NCBI RefSeq assembly: GCF_010729665.1
Contig: NZ_AP022610.1
Coordinates: 5,648,089-5,712,088, forward strand
Length of the DNA: 64,000 bases
Source of the DNA: Mycolicibacterium madagascariense
GTDB lineage: Bacteria; Actinomycetota; Actinomycetes; Mycobacteriales; Mycobacteriaceae
Direction: 5' to 3'
In this document: piece by piece, positions 18,854-31,476 of the stretch
Layout of the letters: each line of letters opens with the position of its first letter
How positions within the stretch are numbered: position 1 is the first letter of the stretch
Made by a program: the position numbers and the translations under genes
Notes under the pieces: model-generated
The model's database searches: none
What the model saw: the letters and a program-made list of their open reading frames with translations, nothing else
Told to the model about the DNA's origin: nothing

Positions 18854-18945
18854 TCGGCGGCCACGTGCCACACCTCGACGCGGTTGCGCGACCTGAGGAT
18901 CATCGCGACCGCGGCGACGATTGCGAGCACCACGAAGACCTTCAC
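18844..18945 (-). CDS. DLW-39 family-like small membrane protein
   Basis: A 33-residue protein from GTG 18945, with AAGG placed 7 nt upstream, between the two tRNA genes. It has a single hydrophobic helix (VFVVLAIVAAVAMIL) then RSRNRVEVWHVAAEGP. Actinobacteria commonly encode a tiny DLW-39 protein at this spot beside gyrA and the tRNAs, with a conserved D/E-L/V-W motif near the C-terminus; EVW here fits. The stop TAG is inside the tRNA-Ala gene. Identification is from position, size and motif only. Confidence 0.7.
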   Translation of the reverse strand: MKVFVVLAIVAAVAMILRSRNRVEVWHVAAEGP

Positions 18946-18973
18946 AGTGCACCCTTCTCGTCAAGGCGAACCG

Positions 18974-19047
18974 TGGGCCTGGGAGGACTCGAACCTCCGA
19001 CCTCTTCGTTATCAGCGAAGCGCTCTAACCACCTGAGCTACAGGCCC
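18974..19047 (-). tRNA. tRNA-Ile (anticodon GAT)
   Basis: Read leftward, acceptor GGGCCTG pairs with CAGGCCC then A. D arm GCTCAGGTGGTTAGAGC, anticodon stem CTTCG with loop CTGATAA giving GAT, T arm GGAGG TTCGAGT CCTCC. Standard tRNA-Ile/tRNA-Ala pair after gyrA. Confidence 0.96.
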
Positions 19048-19112
19048 GTACACACGTACGGCCGAGGGACGAGATTACCGCAGTCCCCGCCATGGCCCAA
19101 AACGGCCGCCGA

Positions 19113-20000
19113 TCAGTCCCTGTCCGCCAGGGTGACCTCGATGCCGCCCACCAGATCGGTCGTCAGGTTGTAGATGAACGCCCCACAGGTCGCCATCGCC
19201 GTGAGCAGCACGATGTTGACCAACCCGATGAGGGCCGCGCCCCCAAAGATCGTTCCGCTGGAGACCAATTCACCGCCGCTGCCGCCACCGCTGGTCAACA
19301 GGTCACCGACGTTGCTGTTCAGCTTGCTCCACACGCCCATGCCGCCGAGCACCAGGTAAAGGAACGCGACGGCGATCATCCACACGAAGAACAGCGAGAC
19401 GCTGAGCACCAGGGAGACCTTCAGCACGCTCCACGGATCCAACCGACGGATCTGCATGCTGGCGCGCACCGGCCCCTGCGAGCGGTTCGCCGCCGACGCC
19501 CGGGTGGCGGTCGTCGTCCGCGTGACGGGCTCTCCACCGGGCCGCTCGGCGGCCGGCTTGCGCGCCGATCGCGGTGCGGGACCGGAGAGGTCGGGGAGCT
19601 CGCTGGCGTAGGTGTCCGGACGTCCGGACTCCGGCCGCTCGACGCGGGTCGGCTGACCCGATTCGGACTCGCGGGCCGGTGCCGACTCACGGGGCGCCGA
19701 CTCACGCGGGGCCGTCGCCTCGCGGGCCGGACCCGACGACGGACCCGCCGCGGGACCACCGGCGATGAAGCGGTTCAGTCGGGCATCGGGACCGGGGGAG
19801 GGACCGGGGGAGTGGCCGGCCACGGCGCCCGCTCGCGGACCCTCCTGCGGCCGTGGCCGCGCCGGACCCCGTTGCCACGGTGGCACGTCCCCCGACGACG
19901 ACGGACCGTTCGGCCCGGCCTCGTGGGTGCCGTTCGAACCGTTGGCGCCACCGGTGCCCTCGGTGGCGCGCGGCGGTCCCGGCTCGTTGGGTGAACCCAC
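19113..20000 (-). CDS. DUF3566 transmembrane protein
   Basis: 295 residues from GTG 20000. Residues 1-165 are a disordered Pro/Gly/Ser/Arg-rich cytoplasmic region; the rest is DUF3566, beginning [27 protein letters not shown] and ending with another helix ([21 protein letters not shown]). Counterpart of Rv0007, always downstream of gyrA. DUF3566 proteins are associated with division in mycobacteria and corynebacteria; mechanism unknown. Lies 59 bp after gyrA, probably in the same operon. Confidence 0.93.
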   Translation of the reverse strand: MGSPNEPGPPRATEGTGGANGSNGTHEAGPNGPSSSGDVPPWQRGPARPRPQEGPRAGAVAGHSPGPSPGPDARLNRFIAGGPAAGPSSGPAREATAPRESAPRESAPARESESGQPTRVERPESGRPDTYASELPDLSGPAPRSARKPAAERPGGEPVTRTTTATRASAANRSQGPVRASMQIRRLDPWSVLKVSLVLSVSLFFVWMIAVAFLYLVLGGMGVWSKLNSNVGDLLTSGGGSGGELVSSGTIFGGAALIGLVNIVLLTAMATCGAFIYNLTTDLVGGIEVTLADRD

Positions 20001-20059
20001 CTACGGCTCCTTAGTTCGGGCCGGCTGCCGGAGGCAATCGGCGTGCCCACCTACGGGCA

Positions 20060-22585
20060 TCACGTCGCGCTGGTCTCTGTCTCGTTCTCGGTGTCGTCGT
20101 CGGCGGCATCCTCGTCGGCATTGCGGGCGACGGCAATCAGTGTGTCGCCATCGCCGAGGTTCATCAAGCGCACACCCTTGGTTTGCCGCCCAGCCTTGCG
20201 CACCTGCCGCGCCGCGGTCCGGATGACGCCGCCGCTCGACGTGATGGCGTACAGCTCGGTGTCCTCGTCGACGATGAGGGCGCCGACCAGAGTGCCACGC
20301 CTGCGGTCGTACTGAATCGTCAGGATGCCCTTGCCGCCGCGACCCTGGGGCGTGTACTCCTCGATCGGCGTGCGCTTCGAGTAGCCACCCGACGTCGCGA
20401 CCAGCAGATACGTACCCTCGCGGACGACGTTCAGCGACAGTAGCTGATCGTCCTCGTTGAACCGCATGCCCTGCACGCCGGAGGTAGCCCGGCCCATCGG
20501 CCGCAGGGCCTCGTCGGTCGCCGAGAAGCGAATCGACTGACCCTTCGCCGAGACGAGCAGCAGATCCTCGGTGGCCGCACAGAGCACCGCACCCACGAGT
20601 TCGTCGCCGTCGCGCAGGTTGACCGCCACGATGCCGCCGGAGCGGTTGGAGTCGAAGTCGGTCAGCTTGGACTTCTTGACCAAACCCTTCTTCGTGGCCA
20701 GCACAAGGTAGGGCGCGTCCTCGTAGCTCTTGATCCGGATGACCTGGGCGATGCGCTCCTCGGGCTGGAACGCGAGCAAGTTGGCGACGTGCTGCCCGCG
20801 CGCGGTCCGCGACGCCTCCGGCAGCTCGTAGGCCTTCGCCCGGTACACCCGGCCCTGCGTCGTGAAGAACAGGATCCAGTCGTGGGTCGAGCTGACGAAG
20901 AAGTGCTTGACGATGTCGTCCTGCTTGAGACCCGCGCCCTGCACGCCCTTGCCGCCGCGCTTCTGGCTGCGGTACAGGTCGGACTTGGTGCGCTTGGCGT
21001 AGCCGGTCTCGGTGATCGTCACGACGACCTCTTCGCGGGCGATGAGGTCCTCGTCGGCGACGTCGCCGTCGGCCGGGATGATCCGCGTGCGCCGGTCGTC
21101 GCCGTACTTCTCGACGAGTTCTGCGAGTTCATCGCGCACGATCGCACGCTGACGCTCCGGCTTGGCCAGGATGTCCTCGAGGTCGGCGATCTCCGCCTCG
21201 ATCTTGGCCAGGTCGTCGACGATGCGCTGGCGTTCCAGGGCGGCCAGGCGGCGCAGCTGCATGTCGAGGATCGCCTGCGCCTGGATCTCGTCGACGTCGA
21301 GCAATTCGATCAGGCCGGTCCTGGCCACGTCGACGTTGGCCGACGCCCGGATGAGGGCGATGACCTCGTCGAGCGCGTCGAGCGCCTTGACCAGGCCGCG
21401 CAGGATGTGGGCGCGTTCGTTGGCCTTGCGCAACCGGTAGATCGTGCGCCGGACGATGACGTCCAACTGGTGCACCACGTAGTACCGGATGAGCTGGTCG
21501 AGCCGCAGCGTGCGCGGCACGCCGTCGACGATCGCCAACATGTTGGCGCCGAAGCTCGTCTGCAGCTGCGTGTGCTTGTAGAGGTTGTTCAGCACCACCT
21601 TCGCGACGGCGTCGCGCTTGACCTCCACCACGATGCGCAGGCCCACGCGGTCACTGCTCTGGTCCTCGATGTTGGAGATGCCGGCGAGCTTGGCATCGCG
21701 CACCTGGTCGGCGATCGAGGTGATGAAGTTGTCGTGGTTGACCTGGTACGGCAGCTCGGTGATGACCAGCAGGGTGCGGCCCTTGGAGTCCTCCTCGACC
21801 TCCACGACGCCCCGCATCCGGATCGAGCCGCGGCCCGTCGTGTAGGCGTCGTGAATGCCCTGCGAGCCGACGATCAATCCGTAGGTGGGGAAGTCGGGCC
21901 CCTTGACCCGCTCGGTGACCGCGGCCAGCGTCGCCTCTTCGTCGGCCTCGTGGTTCTCGAGGCACCAGAACACCGCCTCGGCCAGCTCGCGGAGGTTGTG
22001 CGGCGGCATGTTGGTGGCCATGCCGACCGCGATGCCGCCCGAACCGTTGGCCAGCAGGTTGGGGAACCGGCTGGGCAGGACCGTCGGTTCCTGTACCCGG
22101 CCGTCGTAGTTCGGGATGAAATCGACTGTCTCCTCGTCGATTTCGCGCAGCATCTCCATCGCCAACGGCGTGAGACGCGCCTCGGTGTACCTCATGGCGG
22201 CTGGCGGATCGTTGCCCGGCGAACCGAAGTTGCCCTGACCGTCGACCAATGGGTAGCGCAGCGACCACGGCTGGGCCATCCGGACGAGCGTGTCGTAGAT
22301 CGACGAGTCACCGTGCGGGTGGTAGTTGCCCATCGTCTCGGCAACGGAGCGAGCGGATTTCGCGTGCCCGCGGTCCGGGCGGAACCCGGAGTCGTACATC
22401 GCGTAGAGCACGCGGCGGTGCACCGGCTTGAGGCCGTCCCGTACCTCGGGCAGTGCGCGGCCGACGATGACGCTCATCGCGTAATCGATGTAGCTGCGCT
22501 GCATCTCCTGCTGGATGTCGACCGGTTCGATGCGGTCGGTCGTCGCGCCGTCGTCGCCGCCGGGCGGCAGGGTGGTGTCAGTCAT
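20060..22585 (-). CDS. gyrA: GyrA, DNA gyrase subunit A
   Basis: 841 residues. The N-terminal breakage-reunion domain contains the catalytic Tyr region and the quinolone-resistance region [19 protein letters not shown] at 89-107. The C-terminal half is the DNA-wrapping beta-pinwheel with the GyrA-box QKRGGKG. There is no intein. The residue equivalent to M. tuberculosis Ala90 is Ser94. Together with GyrB it introduces negative supercoils. Starts 30 bp after gyrB, in one operon. Confidence 0.98.
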   Translation of the reverse strand: MTDTTLPPGGDDGATTDRIEPVDIQQEMQRSYIDYAMSVIVGRALPEVRDGLKPVHRRVLYAMYDSGFRPDRGHAKSARSVAETMGNYHPHGDSSIYDTLVRMAQPWSLRYPLVDGQGNFGSPGNDPPAAMRYTEARLTPLAMEMLREIDEETVDFIPNYDGRVQEPTVLPSRFPNLLANGSGGIAVGMATNMPPHNLRELAEAVFWCLENHEADEEATLAAVTERVKGPDFPTYGLIVGSQGIHDAYTTGRGSIRMRGVVEVEEDSKGRTLLVITELPYQVNHDNFITSIADQVRDAKLAGISNIEDQSSDRVGLRIVVEVKRDAVAKVVLNNLYKHTQLQTSFGANMLAIVDGVPRTLRLDQLIRYYVVHQLDVIVRRTIYRLRKANERAHILRGLVKALDALDEVIALIRASANVDVARTGLIELLDVDEIQAQAILDMQLRRLAALERQRIVDDLAKIEAEIADLEDILAKPERQRAIVRDELAELVEKYGDDRRTRIIPADGDVADEDLIAREEVVVTITETGYAKRTKSDLYRSQKRGGKGVQGAGLKQDDIVKHFFVSSTHDWILFFTTQGRVYRAKAYELPEASRTARGQHVANLLAFQPEERIAQVIRIKSYEDAPYLVLATKKGLVKKSKLTDFDSNRSGGIVAVNLRDGDELVGAVLCAATEDLLLVSAKGQSIRFSATDEALRPMGRATSGVQGMRFNEDDQLLSLNVVREGTYLLVATSGGYSKRTPIEEYTPQGRGGKGILTIQYDRRRGTLVGALIVDEDTELYAITSSGGVIRTAARQVRKAGRQTKGVRLMNLGDGDTLIAVARNADEDAADDDTENETETSAT

Positions 22586-22615
22586 GGTGTCAGCCTTCGT
22601 CTTTGAGTGGCGGCG

Positions 22616-24700
<2,085 letters not shown>

Positions 24701-24852
24701 CTACCGTGATGCACTGTCAGCACTGATTCTGAGGCGGCGTTTCCGCGCTCCTAATCGAGCCGTGCACGGTTTTTCTCGACGTCCCGTGCGTCCCGACGAC
24801 CGAATACGCACCTACACGTGTTGTCGGCGCTCTGAGAACCGGCTGTTTCTGG

Positions 24853-25415
24853 TCATCCGTAGGTATCCCGGGGGCCTCGTCCCGGCACGTTGTACTTGCC
24901 CTTGCGCCAGGTGGGTCCGGCGGGGCCGACGATCTTCAGGCTGGTGACGACGCCGTCGCCGACCGCCGCGGCGATCTTGGCCAGCAGTTGCGCCTGCACC
25001 ATCCGCAGCTGGGTGGCCCACGCGGTCGACTCGGCCACGACCGTCAGCACGCCGTCGCGCAGGACTGTCGGATCGGCGTGCTCGGCGATCTGCTCACCGA
25101 CGACGGCCGCCCACTGGCCGAACACCGAGCCCTCCGCCACGCGTGCGGACCACCCCCGGCTCTTGGCGAGCTCGGAGGTCGCCGCGGCCAACGTCTGGGG
25201 ATCACGCGAATCCGGACCGGGTCCCGACCATCGCCGCCGGAAGCCGCGTGTCGGGGTGGCGTTCGTCGAGGACGTGCGACCCCTCCCGACGTCCTTGCCC
25301 TGGCTCTTCGCCGCGCCCGGGCCTCCTCGAGGGCGCGGCGCACCAGGTCCATCCCCTTCAGATGGGCCAGCGCATCGGGCGGTCCCAACGGCTCGTCGTC
25401 GCTGCGGTCCGTCAT
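24853..25415 (-). pseudogene. dciA: dciA (DUF721), frameshifted once
   Basis: Start ATG 25415 overlaps the recF stop as ATGA. The first about 35 residues ([20 protein letters not shown]) read in one frame; [10 protein letters not shown] through DSRDPQTL and the C-terminal domain ([21 protein letters not shown] ... GRGPRDTYG) read in another. Adding one C within the GC run at about 25311 restores a 187-residue protein, the length of Rv0004. DciA loads or retains the DnaB replicative helicase. The lesion is a single homopolymer indel, so a sequencing error is more likely than real gene death of an essential gene. Confidence 0.85.
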
Positions 25416-26572
25416 GGAATCACCTCCGACACTCGACCGGAATCCTCGTCGCGCATGCCGATGCGCATCCGCCGAGCATCCCAGTCCTGCGGGATGTCCT
25501 CGGCCACCGCGGCGGTCACCAACACCTGCTCGGCCGACGCGGCCACCTCGACCAACGCCCGCCGCCTGGCGTTGTCCAATTCGGCGAACACGTCGTCGAG
25601 CAGCAGCACCGGGTCCGAGCCCTCGGATCGCAGCAATTCGTAGGCCGCGAGTCTCAGCGACAACGCCATCGACCACGACTCGCCGTGGCTGGCGAAACCC
25701 TTCGCGGGCTGATCCCCAAGCCGCAGTTCGAGGTCGTCGCGGTGCGGACCGACGAGACAGACTCCCCGTTCCAGTTCGGCCGAGCGCCGGCGCGCCAACT
25801 CGTCGAGCAGCGCCACCTCGAACACCTCCTGATTCGCCGCGCCCGTCGAGGCCTCGGCCTCGACCGCCTCCACCGCACTGCGGTAGCGCACCGACGCCGG
25901 ACGCGACGCCGGCGCCAGCAGCTGGTAGGCCTTCTCGATCTCGGGGGCCAGCAGCGTGACCAGCGCAACCCTCGCCGCGATCAGCTTGGCACCGTGGGAC
26001 GCCAGGTGCCCGTCCCAGACGTCGAGGGTCTCCAACGCGCCCGCATCGCCCCGATACCGCGCGCCCGCAGCACTCTTCAGCAGCGCCGTCCGTTGGCGCA
26101 GCACCTTCTCGTAGTCGGCGCGCACCCCGGCCACCGACGGCCGCCGGGTCGTGGCGAGCTCGTCGAGGTACCGGCGCCGCTCCCCAGGATCCCCACGCAC
26201 CAGCGCCAGGTCCTCCGGTGCGAAGAGCACCGCCCGCAACGCCCCCAGGATCTCGCGGGCGCTGCGCACCGGCGACCGGTTCAACCGCGCCTTGTTGGCG
26301 CGGCCTGCGGTGATCTCCAGGTCGATTGCCAACTCACGACCGTCGTTGACCACGATCGAGGACACGATCGCGCGCTCGGCGCCCGCCCGGATCAGCGGGG
26401 CGTCCGACCCCACCCGGTGTGACCCCAGCGTCGACGAATACCACAGCGCCTCAACGATGTTCGTCTTTCCAAAGCCGTTGGGTCCGACGAACACGGTGCG
26501 CCCGGGCACCAGCTCCAACTCGAGGTGCGACCACGAGCGGAAGTCGGTCAGCGCGACGTGACGGACGTACAC
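25412..26572 (-). CDS. recF: RecF, DNA replication/repair SMC-like ATPase
   Basis: 386 residues from GTG 26572. Walker [15 protein letters not shown] near residue 30, the ABC-type signature region around [20 protein letters not shown], and Walker [17 protein letters not shown] near the C-terminus. RecF binds gapped DNA and helps RecR load RecA. The start codon abuts the gnd stop with no gap and the end overlaps dciA. Confidence 0.96.
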   Translation of the reverse strand: MYVRHVALTDFRSWSHLELELVPGRTVFVGPNGFGKTNIVEALWYSSTLGSHRVGSDAPLIRAGAERAIVSSIVVNDGRELAIDLEITAGRANKARLNRSPVRSAREILGALRAVLFAPEDLALVRGDPGERRRYLDELATTRRPSVAGVRADYEKVLRQRTALLKSAAGARYRGDAGALETLDVWDGHLASHGAKLIAARVALVTLLAPEIEKAYQLLAPASRPASVRYRSAVEAVEAEASTGAANQEVFEVALLDELARRRSAELERGVCLVGPHRDDLELRLGDQPAKGFASHGESWSMALSLRLAAYELLRSEGSDPVLLLDDVFAELDNARRRALVEVAASAEQVLVTAAVAEDIPQDWDARRMRIGMRDEDSGRVSEVIP

Positions 26573-27466
26573 CTAGCCCGACTCGCTGATCCTCTTCACC
26601 GCGTGGCCACCGAACTGGTTCCGCAGTGCCGCGACGGCCTTCATCGTCGGCGAATCATCTTGTCGCGAAAGGAATCTCGCGAACAACGACGCGGCGATGG
26701 CGGGCACCGGCACGCGCAGGCGAATGGCCTCCTCGACCGTCCACCGACCCTCACCCGAATCGTCGGTGTACCCGCGGATCTCGGCGAGCTGGGGATCTTC
26801 CTTGAGGGCCTTGGCCAGGAGCGTCTGCAGCCAGGACCGCACGACGGTGCCGTTGGTCCAGGCCTGGTAGACCTCCTGCGGACTCTTGATGAGGTCCTCG
26901 GCGGCCAACATCTCGTATCCCTCGCCGTAGGCCGTCATCATGGCGTACTCGACACCGTTGTGAACCATCTTGGCGAAGTGCCCGGCACCGACGGGACCGG
27001 CGTGGACGAAGCCGTCCTCCCGAGGTCCCGCCGGCCGCAGCGTGTCGAAGATCGGCATGACCTTCTCGACGTCCTCGTCGCTGCCGCCGACCATCAACCC
27101 GTAGCCCTCGGTCAAGCCCCAGATGCCACCGGACACCCCGGCATCGATGAAGCCGATCTTCTTCTCCGCCAACAGGGCAGCGTGCGGTTGATCCTCGGTG
27201 TAGCGCGAGTTGCCACCGTCGATCACCAGGTCGCCTTCACTCAGCACCTCGGACAATCCGACGATGGTCTCGTTGGTGATGTCGCCGGAGGGCACCATGA
27301 CCCACACCGCGCGGGGCGCGGTCAGCGCCTTGGCGAGCCCGGCGAGGTCCGGAACGTCGCTGACCTCGGGGCGGGGGTCGTACCCGATGACCTCGTGACC
27401 GCCCTTGCGGAGCCGGTCACGCATGTTGAAGCCCATCTTTCCGAGACCGACCAGGCCGAGTTGCAT
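26573..27466 (-). CDS. gnd: 6-phosphogluconate dehydrogenase, short decarboxylating form
   Basis: 297 residues. Rossmann motif GLGKMGFNMRDRLRKGGHEV at the N-terminus and the 6PGDH signatures IDAGVSGGIWG and KMVHNGVEYAMM, with the catalytic Lys and Asn. The length matches the short dimeric-type Gnd/YqeC group. Oxidises 6-phosphogluconate to ribulose 5-phosphate and CO2. From memory, M. smegmatis also carries such a gene between dnaN and recF while M. tuberculosis does not. Confidence 0.93.
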   Translation of the reverse strand: MQLGLVGLGKMGFNMRDRLRKGGHEVIGYDPRPEVSDVPDLAGLAKALTAPRAVWVMVPSGDITNETIVGLSEVLSEGDLVIDGGNSRYTEDQPHAALLAEKKIGFIDAGVSGGIWGLTEGYGLMVGGSDEDVEKVMPIFDTLRPAGPREDGFVHAGPVGAGHFAKMVHNGVEYAMMTAYGEGYEMLAAEDLIKSPQEVYQAWTNGTVVRSWLQTLLAKALKEDPQLAEIRGYTDDSGEGRWTVEEAIRLRVPVPAIAASLFARFLSRQDDSPTMKAVAALRNQFGGHAVKRISESG

Positions 27467-27495
27467 GTGCGCCTCTTTCGTGGCGATAGGGCCGG

Positions 27496-28695
27496 TCAGC
27501 CCGGAAGCCGCACCGGCATCAACAAATACACGTAGTCGGTTTGCCCAGCCGGGAACGGACCGGTCGCACCGACGTGCGCATCACCATCATCACCCGCCGG
27601 CCGCAACACTGCGGGACGGCTGGATGTCGTGAAGCCGAACGTCACCTTTGACGAGTGCAGCGAACCCAGGCCGTCGGTCAGGTACGTCGGGTTGAAGGCG
27701 ATGGTCAGCGGGTCGCCGGAGAATTCGACGGGCAGATCCTCCTCAGCCCGGCCGACGGCGTCCTCACCGCCGGCGGTCAACCGTAGCGAATCGTCGCTGA
27801 ACTCCATCCTGACCTGGGCGCCGCGGTCGGCCACCAGCGCCACGCGCTTGATGGCCTCGGTCAGCTCCGCGACGCCGACCGTGGCGACGGCGGTGTGTTC
27901 GGCGGGCAACAGCTGCCGGAACTTCGGGAATTCCGCGTCGAGCAGTCGGCTGGTGGTGCGCTTGCCGTTGCTGCGGATGCCGAGCAGTCCGTCCTTGCCG
28001 ACGGCGGCCCCCGCGCCGAGCGACAGGTGGACGTCGGTGCCGTCGGTCCCCGCGCGCGCGGCCTCGGCCAGCGTCTTGGCGGGTACCAGGATGGCGGCCT
28101 CGATGTCGGCCGCGCTCGTCGACCAGGTCAGCTCGCGAACCGCGAGACGGAAGCGGTCGGTGGCGGCCAGCACGACCTTCTCACCCGAGATCTCGACCCG
28201 GATGCCGGTCAGCATCGGCAGCGTGTCGTCACGCCCGGCGGCGACGGCGACCTGGCTGATGGCCTGGCCGAACAGATCGGAGGCGACGACACCGGTCTCC
28301 TCGGGCAGCGCCGGCAGCGTCGGGTAGTCCTCGACGGCCATCGTCGGCAGGGAGAACCGGGCGCTGCCGCAGCTGAGCGAGACACGGGTGCCCTCGACGC
28401 TGACGTCGACGGGCTTGGCAGGCAGGGACTTCGTGATGTCGGAGAGCAGCCGTCCCGAGACGAGAACGCTTCCGGGAGTGGCGATTTCAGCCGCCACCCG
28501 GACCTCGGCCGACACCTCGTAGTCGTAACCGGAGATGGTCAGACCCTCGTCGGAACCGGTGAGCAGCACCCCGGAGAGCACCGGCACCGTCGGCCGGGTC
28601 GGCAGGATGCGCGCCACCCACGCCACCGCGTCGGCGAAGTCCTCCCGCACCAGGCGGAACTTCAGGTCGGTACCCATCGTCGTCGCCACGTCCAT
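27496..28695 (-). CDS. dnaN: DnaN, DNA polymerase III sliding clamp
   Basis: 399 residues from ATG 28695 with AAGGGG 5 nt upstream; the open frame continues much further upstream through oriC, but that part is not coding-like. Three clamp subdomains are recognisable, beginning [20 protein letters not shown] and ending [12 protein letters not shown], typical of mycobacteria. It encircles DNA and tethers the polymerase. Separated from dnaA by the 552-bp origin. Confidence 0.97.
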   Translation of the reverse strand: MDVATTMGTDLKFRLVREDFADAVAWVARILPTRPTVPVLSGVLLTGSDEGLTISGYDYEVSAEVRVAAEIATPGSVLVSGRLLSDITKSLPAKPVDVSVEGTRVSLSCGSARFSLPTMAVEDYPTLPALPEETGVVASDLFGQAISQVAVAAGRDDTLPMLTGIRVEISGEKVVLAATDRFRLAVRELTWSTSAADIEAAILVPAKTLAEAARAGTDGTDVHLSLGAGAAVGKDGLLGIRSNGKRTTSRLLDAEFPKFRQLLPAEHTAVATVGVAELTEAIKRVALVADRGAQVRMEFSDDSLRLTAGGEDAVGRAEEDLPVEFSGDPLTIAFNPTYLTDGLGSLHSSKVTFGFTTSSRPAVLRPAGDDGDAHVGATGPFPAGQTDYVYLLMPVRLPG

Positions 28696-29247
28696 CGCGT
28701 CCCCTTCAGTGAAACCCGAGCTACAAGCACTAGCAGCGGATCTACGGGTGCCTTGCGGACATGTCACCACGCTGCGATTCGACGACCGTTCCGGTTGTCG
28801 AAGACCCACCGTAGAGCCTCCGCCTTCAAGTTGAAAGCTAATCCATCGGAGTGACAGACGCCCCGTGAGGTCCGCTCGACGAGCGACCCACAGGGCGCGC
28901 TCCCCAGGTCCTTCTCTTAGAAGAGAATCTAGAGATAGAGATGAGTAACAGTAATAGGTGCTGTGGATGCTGTTAGTGCACGCGGCGCCGCGCAGGTCGG
29001 GGGCGGTGCGGTCTCGTGGGGCACTCGTGGATCGTCGCGAGGCGCCGACGGCCGCCCTGTGGACGGCCTCGTGGTGTGTGCACCGATGCGGCCGCCGCCG
29101 CCGCTTCGTCCAGAACCTGTACACGAGTTGTCCACGAGACGGTCATGTGACTCGTGGTGCGAGAGGGTCAGAAGATTTTCGAAAATCGTTGGCGCAGGGG
29201 AGAACTCGACGGGTGTCTACCCGATGCGAGGGTGGGGAAGCGAGGGC
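28696..29247. other. oriC, chromosomal replication origin (dnaA-dnaN intergenic)
   Basis: A 552-bp gene-free region between dnaA and dnaN. DnaA-box-like sequences include TTGTCCACG (29128-29136), the reverse-strand forms TGTGGACGG (29058-29066) and TGTGGATGC (28972-28980). An AT-rich tract at 28912-28970 begins with the inverted repeat TTCTCTT-AG-AAGAGAA (28912-28927) and is a candidate unwinding element. A 14-bp palindrome GATTTTCGAAAATC lies at 29174-29187. Boxes are degenerate, as is usual for mycobacterial origins. Function rests on context. Confidence 0.88.
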
Positions 29248-30720
29248 TCAGCGCTTGGAGCGCTGGCGGATCCGCGTGGTGAGTTCCTTGACGTTGTCGA
29301 AGACCTCGCGCCGCTGAGCCATCTCGCCGCGGATCTTGCGCTCGGCGTACATCACCGTGGTGTGGTCGCGGCCGAACGAGTGACCGATCTTCGGCAGGGA
29401 CAGATCGGTGAGCTCGCGGCACAGATACATGGCGATCTGGCGGGACTGTGCCAGCGCGCGGGTCTTGCCGGGGCCGCGGAGCTCTTCGATGGTCGTCTCG
29501 AAGTACTCGGCGGTCGCGGCCATGATGGTCGCGATGCTGATCTGCATCGTGCTGGCATCGGAGATCAGATCGCGCAGCACGATCTCGGCGAGCGACTTGT
29601 CGATGGCCGCCTTGTTGAGCGAGGCGAACGCAGTCACGCGAATCAGCGCGCCCTCGAGTTCGCGGATGTTGCGTTCGATGCTGCTGGCGATCAGTTCCAG
29701 GACGTCGTCGGGGACGTCGAGCCGATCCATCTGAGCCTTCTTGCGCAAGATGGCGATTCGCGTCTCGAGCTCGGGTGGCTGGACGTCGGTGATCAAGCCC
29801 CACTCGAACCTCGTCCGCAACCGGTCCTCGAGCGTCGCGAGCTGCTTGGGCGGCCGGTCGGACGAGATCACGATCTGCTTGTTCGCGTTGTGCAGGGTGT
29901 TGAAGGTGTGGAAGAACTCCTCCTGGATGCCTTCCTTGCCTTCGATGAACTGGATGTCGTCGACGAGCAGGACGTCGATGTCGCGATAGCTCCGCTTGAA
30001 CGACGCCTTGCGGTCGTCGCGCAGGGAGTTGATGAAGTCGTTCGTGAACTCCTCGGTCGACACGTACTTCACGCGCATTCCCGGGAACAGCCGCTGGGCG
30101 TAGTTGCCCGCCGCGTGCAGCAGGTGGGTCTTGCCCAGACCGGACTCGCCCCAGATGAACAAGGGGTTGTAGGCGCGGGCCGGCGCCTCGGCGATCGCGA
30201 GCGTCGCGGCGTGGGCGAACCGGTTGGACGCCCCGATGACGAAGGTGTCGAACGTGTAGCGGCGGTTGAGGCTGACGTCGTTGGACGGCGGATTCTGCGG
30301 CCGGTTGGTGAAGTAACTCGGCCAGCTCTCCTCCGCGCTGGCGAGTGCTTCCTCGTCGTCGTCGACCTCGTCCGGATCGGGCAGGCCGTCCAGCGGGAGC
30401 TCGGTGCCGGCATCGGGTGCCGGGGTCTCGATGCGGACCCCGAGTTCCACGCGCTGGCCGAGGCGGCGGCTGAGACTCGAGATGATCGGCTCGCGGAGGT
30501 GACGCTCGATCTCGTTCTGGACGAACGGTGTCGGAACCGACAGCAGGGCAAACCCCTCGGCGATGACCAGCGGCTTCACCAGCTTGAGCCAGGCCCTTTG
30601 CTGTGGGGTGAGGTTGGGGATCGCGGCGCCGGTCGCCGAGTCCGAGCCGAAGTCACCGTTGAGCTCCGTCACGACGTCGTTCCAGATGGCGACGAACGGG
30701 GGGTCGGGGTCTGCTGTCAA
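29248..30720 (-). CDS. dnaA: DnaA, chromosomal replication initiator
   Basis: 490 residues from TTG 30720 (reads [13 protein letters not shown]), the rare start codon also used by M. tuberculosis dnaA; AGAGGGGG precedes it. An extended open frame upstream is rejected. Domain III has Walker [17 protein letters not shown] and Walker [11 protein letters not shown]; domain IV ends with the DNA-binding [18 protein letters not shown]. Domain II (residues about 95-150) is acidic and variable. Likely self-regulated through boxes at 30773-30805. Confidence 0.97.
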   Translation of the reverse strand: MTADPDPPFVAIWNDVVTELNGDFGSDSATGAAIPNLTPQQRAWLKLVKPLVIAEGFALLSVPTPFVQNEIERHLREPIISSLSRRLGQRVELGVRIETPAPDAGTELPLDGLPDPDEVDDDEEALASAEESWPSYFTNRPQNPPSNDVSLNRRYTFDTFVIGASNRFAHAATLAIAEAPARAYNPLFIWGESGLGKTHLLHAAGNYAQRLFPGMRVKYVSTEEFTNDFINSLRDDRKASFKRSYRDIDVLLVDDIQFIEGKEGIQEEFFHTFNTLHNANKQIVISSDRPPKQLATLEDRLRTRFEWGLITDVQPPELETRIAILRKKAQMDRLDVPDDVLELIASSIERNIRELEGALIRVTAFASLNKAAIDKSLAEIVLRDLISDASTMQISIATIMAATAEYFETTIEELRGPGKTRALAQSRQIAMYLCRELTDLSLPKIGHSFGRDHTTVMYAERKIRGEMAQRREVFDNVKELTTRIRQRSKR

Positions 30721-30772
30721 CGGAGACGTCCCCCTCTTGGCCGGGCGTGTTGGCCGAATGGACGAAAACCGG

Positions 30773-30805
30773 ATGTCCACATGGTTATCCACAATTTGTG
30801 GATAA
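30773..30805. promoter_or_regulatory. DnaA boxes upstream of dnaA
   Basis: Two perfect E. coli-type boxes face each other: TTATCCACA (30785-30793) and TGTGGATAA (30797-30805), with a 3-nt ATT spacer. A third near-match, ATGTCCACA, is at 30773-30781. They lie 52-85 bp before the dnaA start. The rest of the 580-bp dnaA-rpmH gap (30721-31300) shows no gene; it must carry the divergent dnaA and rpmH promoters. Confidence 0.8.
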
Positions 30806-31300
30806 CCGACACCGGTCGTCGTGTCGTGCGTTCTGGCAGGACAGCCAGGCTCCCGGGGCACGTCACTAGGCCCGACCGGGTGGTCGAGGGCGTCGTGGGC
30901 TCGCGGTCGCGCGACCGTCATTCGCTTGTGTCGTCTAGCGCCGTCTCGTCTGAAATGGCCTTGGCAGAAGCTAACAGGTTTATTGCCGGGTGCCAACAGT
31001 TCGGGAACATTGACGGCGTCTCCCAGGAAGCTTCTGGCAAGCACCGTGCTGGGTGGTGACGGTGTGAAGAATGTGGCGGTAGCTGGAGCCGGAGAAGGCG
31101 GTTTGACCTAGGGAAATCTCGTCAGTACCCTCGAACAGTCGCCCGAACGTGGCGGCACGGCTGCGACCCGGATCCTCGGGTTCACGCGCCGGGGCTAGCA
31201 AGCGAGACGAACAGAAGCGTACGTACTGCGGCTGCTTCCACGCGCACATGGAGCTCATGTGCGACGGAGCGGGCGCGACCGTCACAGAGGAGAAGCAGCC

Positions 31301-31444
31301 GTGGCCAAGGGCAAGCGGACATTTCAGCCGAACAACCGGCGCCGGGCTCGCGTGCACGGCTTCCGGTTGCGGATGCGCACCCGCGCCGGCCGCGCCATCG
31401 TGTCGGGTCGGCGCAGCAAGGGCCGTCGCTCGCTCACTGCATGA
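31301..31444 (+). CDS. rpmH: RpmH, ribosomal protein L34
   Basis: 47 residues from GTG 31301, with AGAGGAGA upstream. Reads [20 protein letters not shown] then [19 protein letters not shown], the L34 signature. Component of the 50S subunit. Divergent from dnaA and first in the rpmH-rnpA-yidD-yidC-khpB-rsmG-parA-parB run. Confidence 0.97.
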   Translation: MAKGKRTFQPNNRRRARVHGFRLRMRTRAGRAIVSGRRSKGRRSLTA

Positions 31445-31476
31445 TCCCGTGTGGGTCGTGAGCGGGGTGTAGGAGA

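Noticed and set aside
20060-22585. Intein in gyrA
   Set aside because: The protein is 841 residues with an uninterrupted active-site region, so no intein is present.
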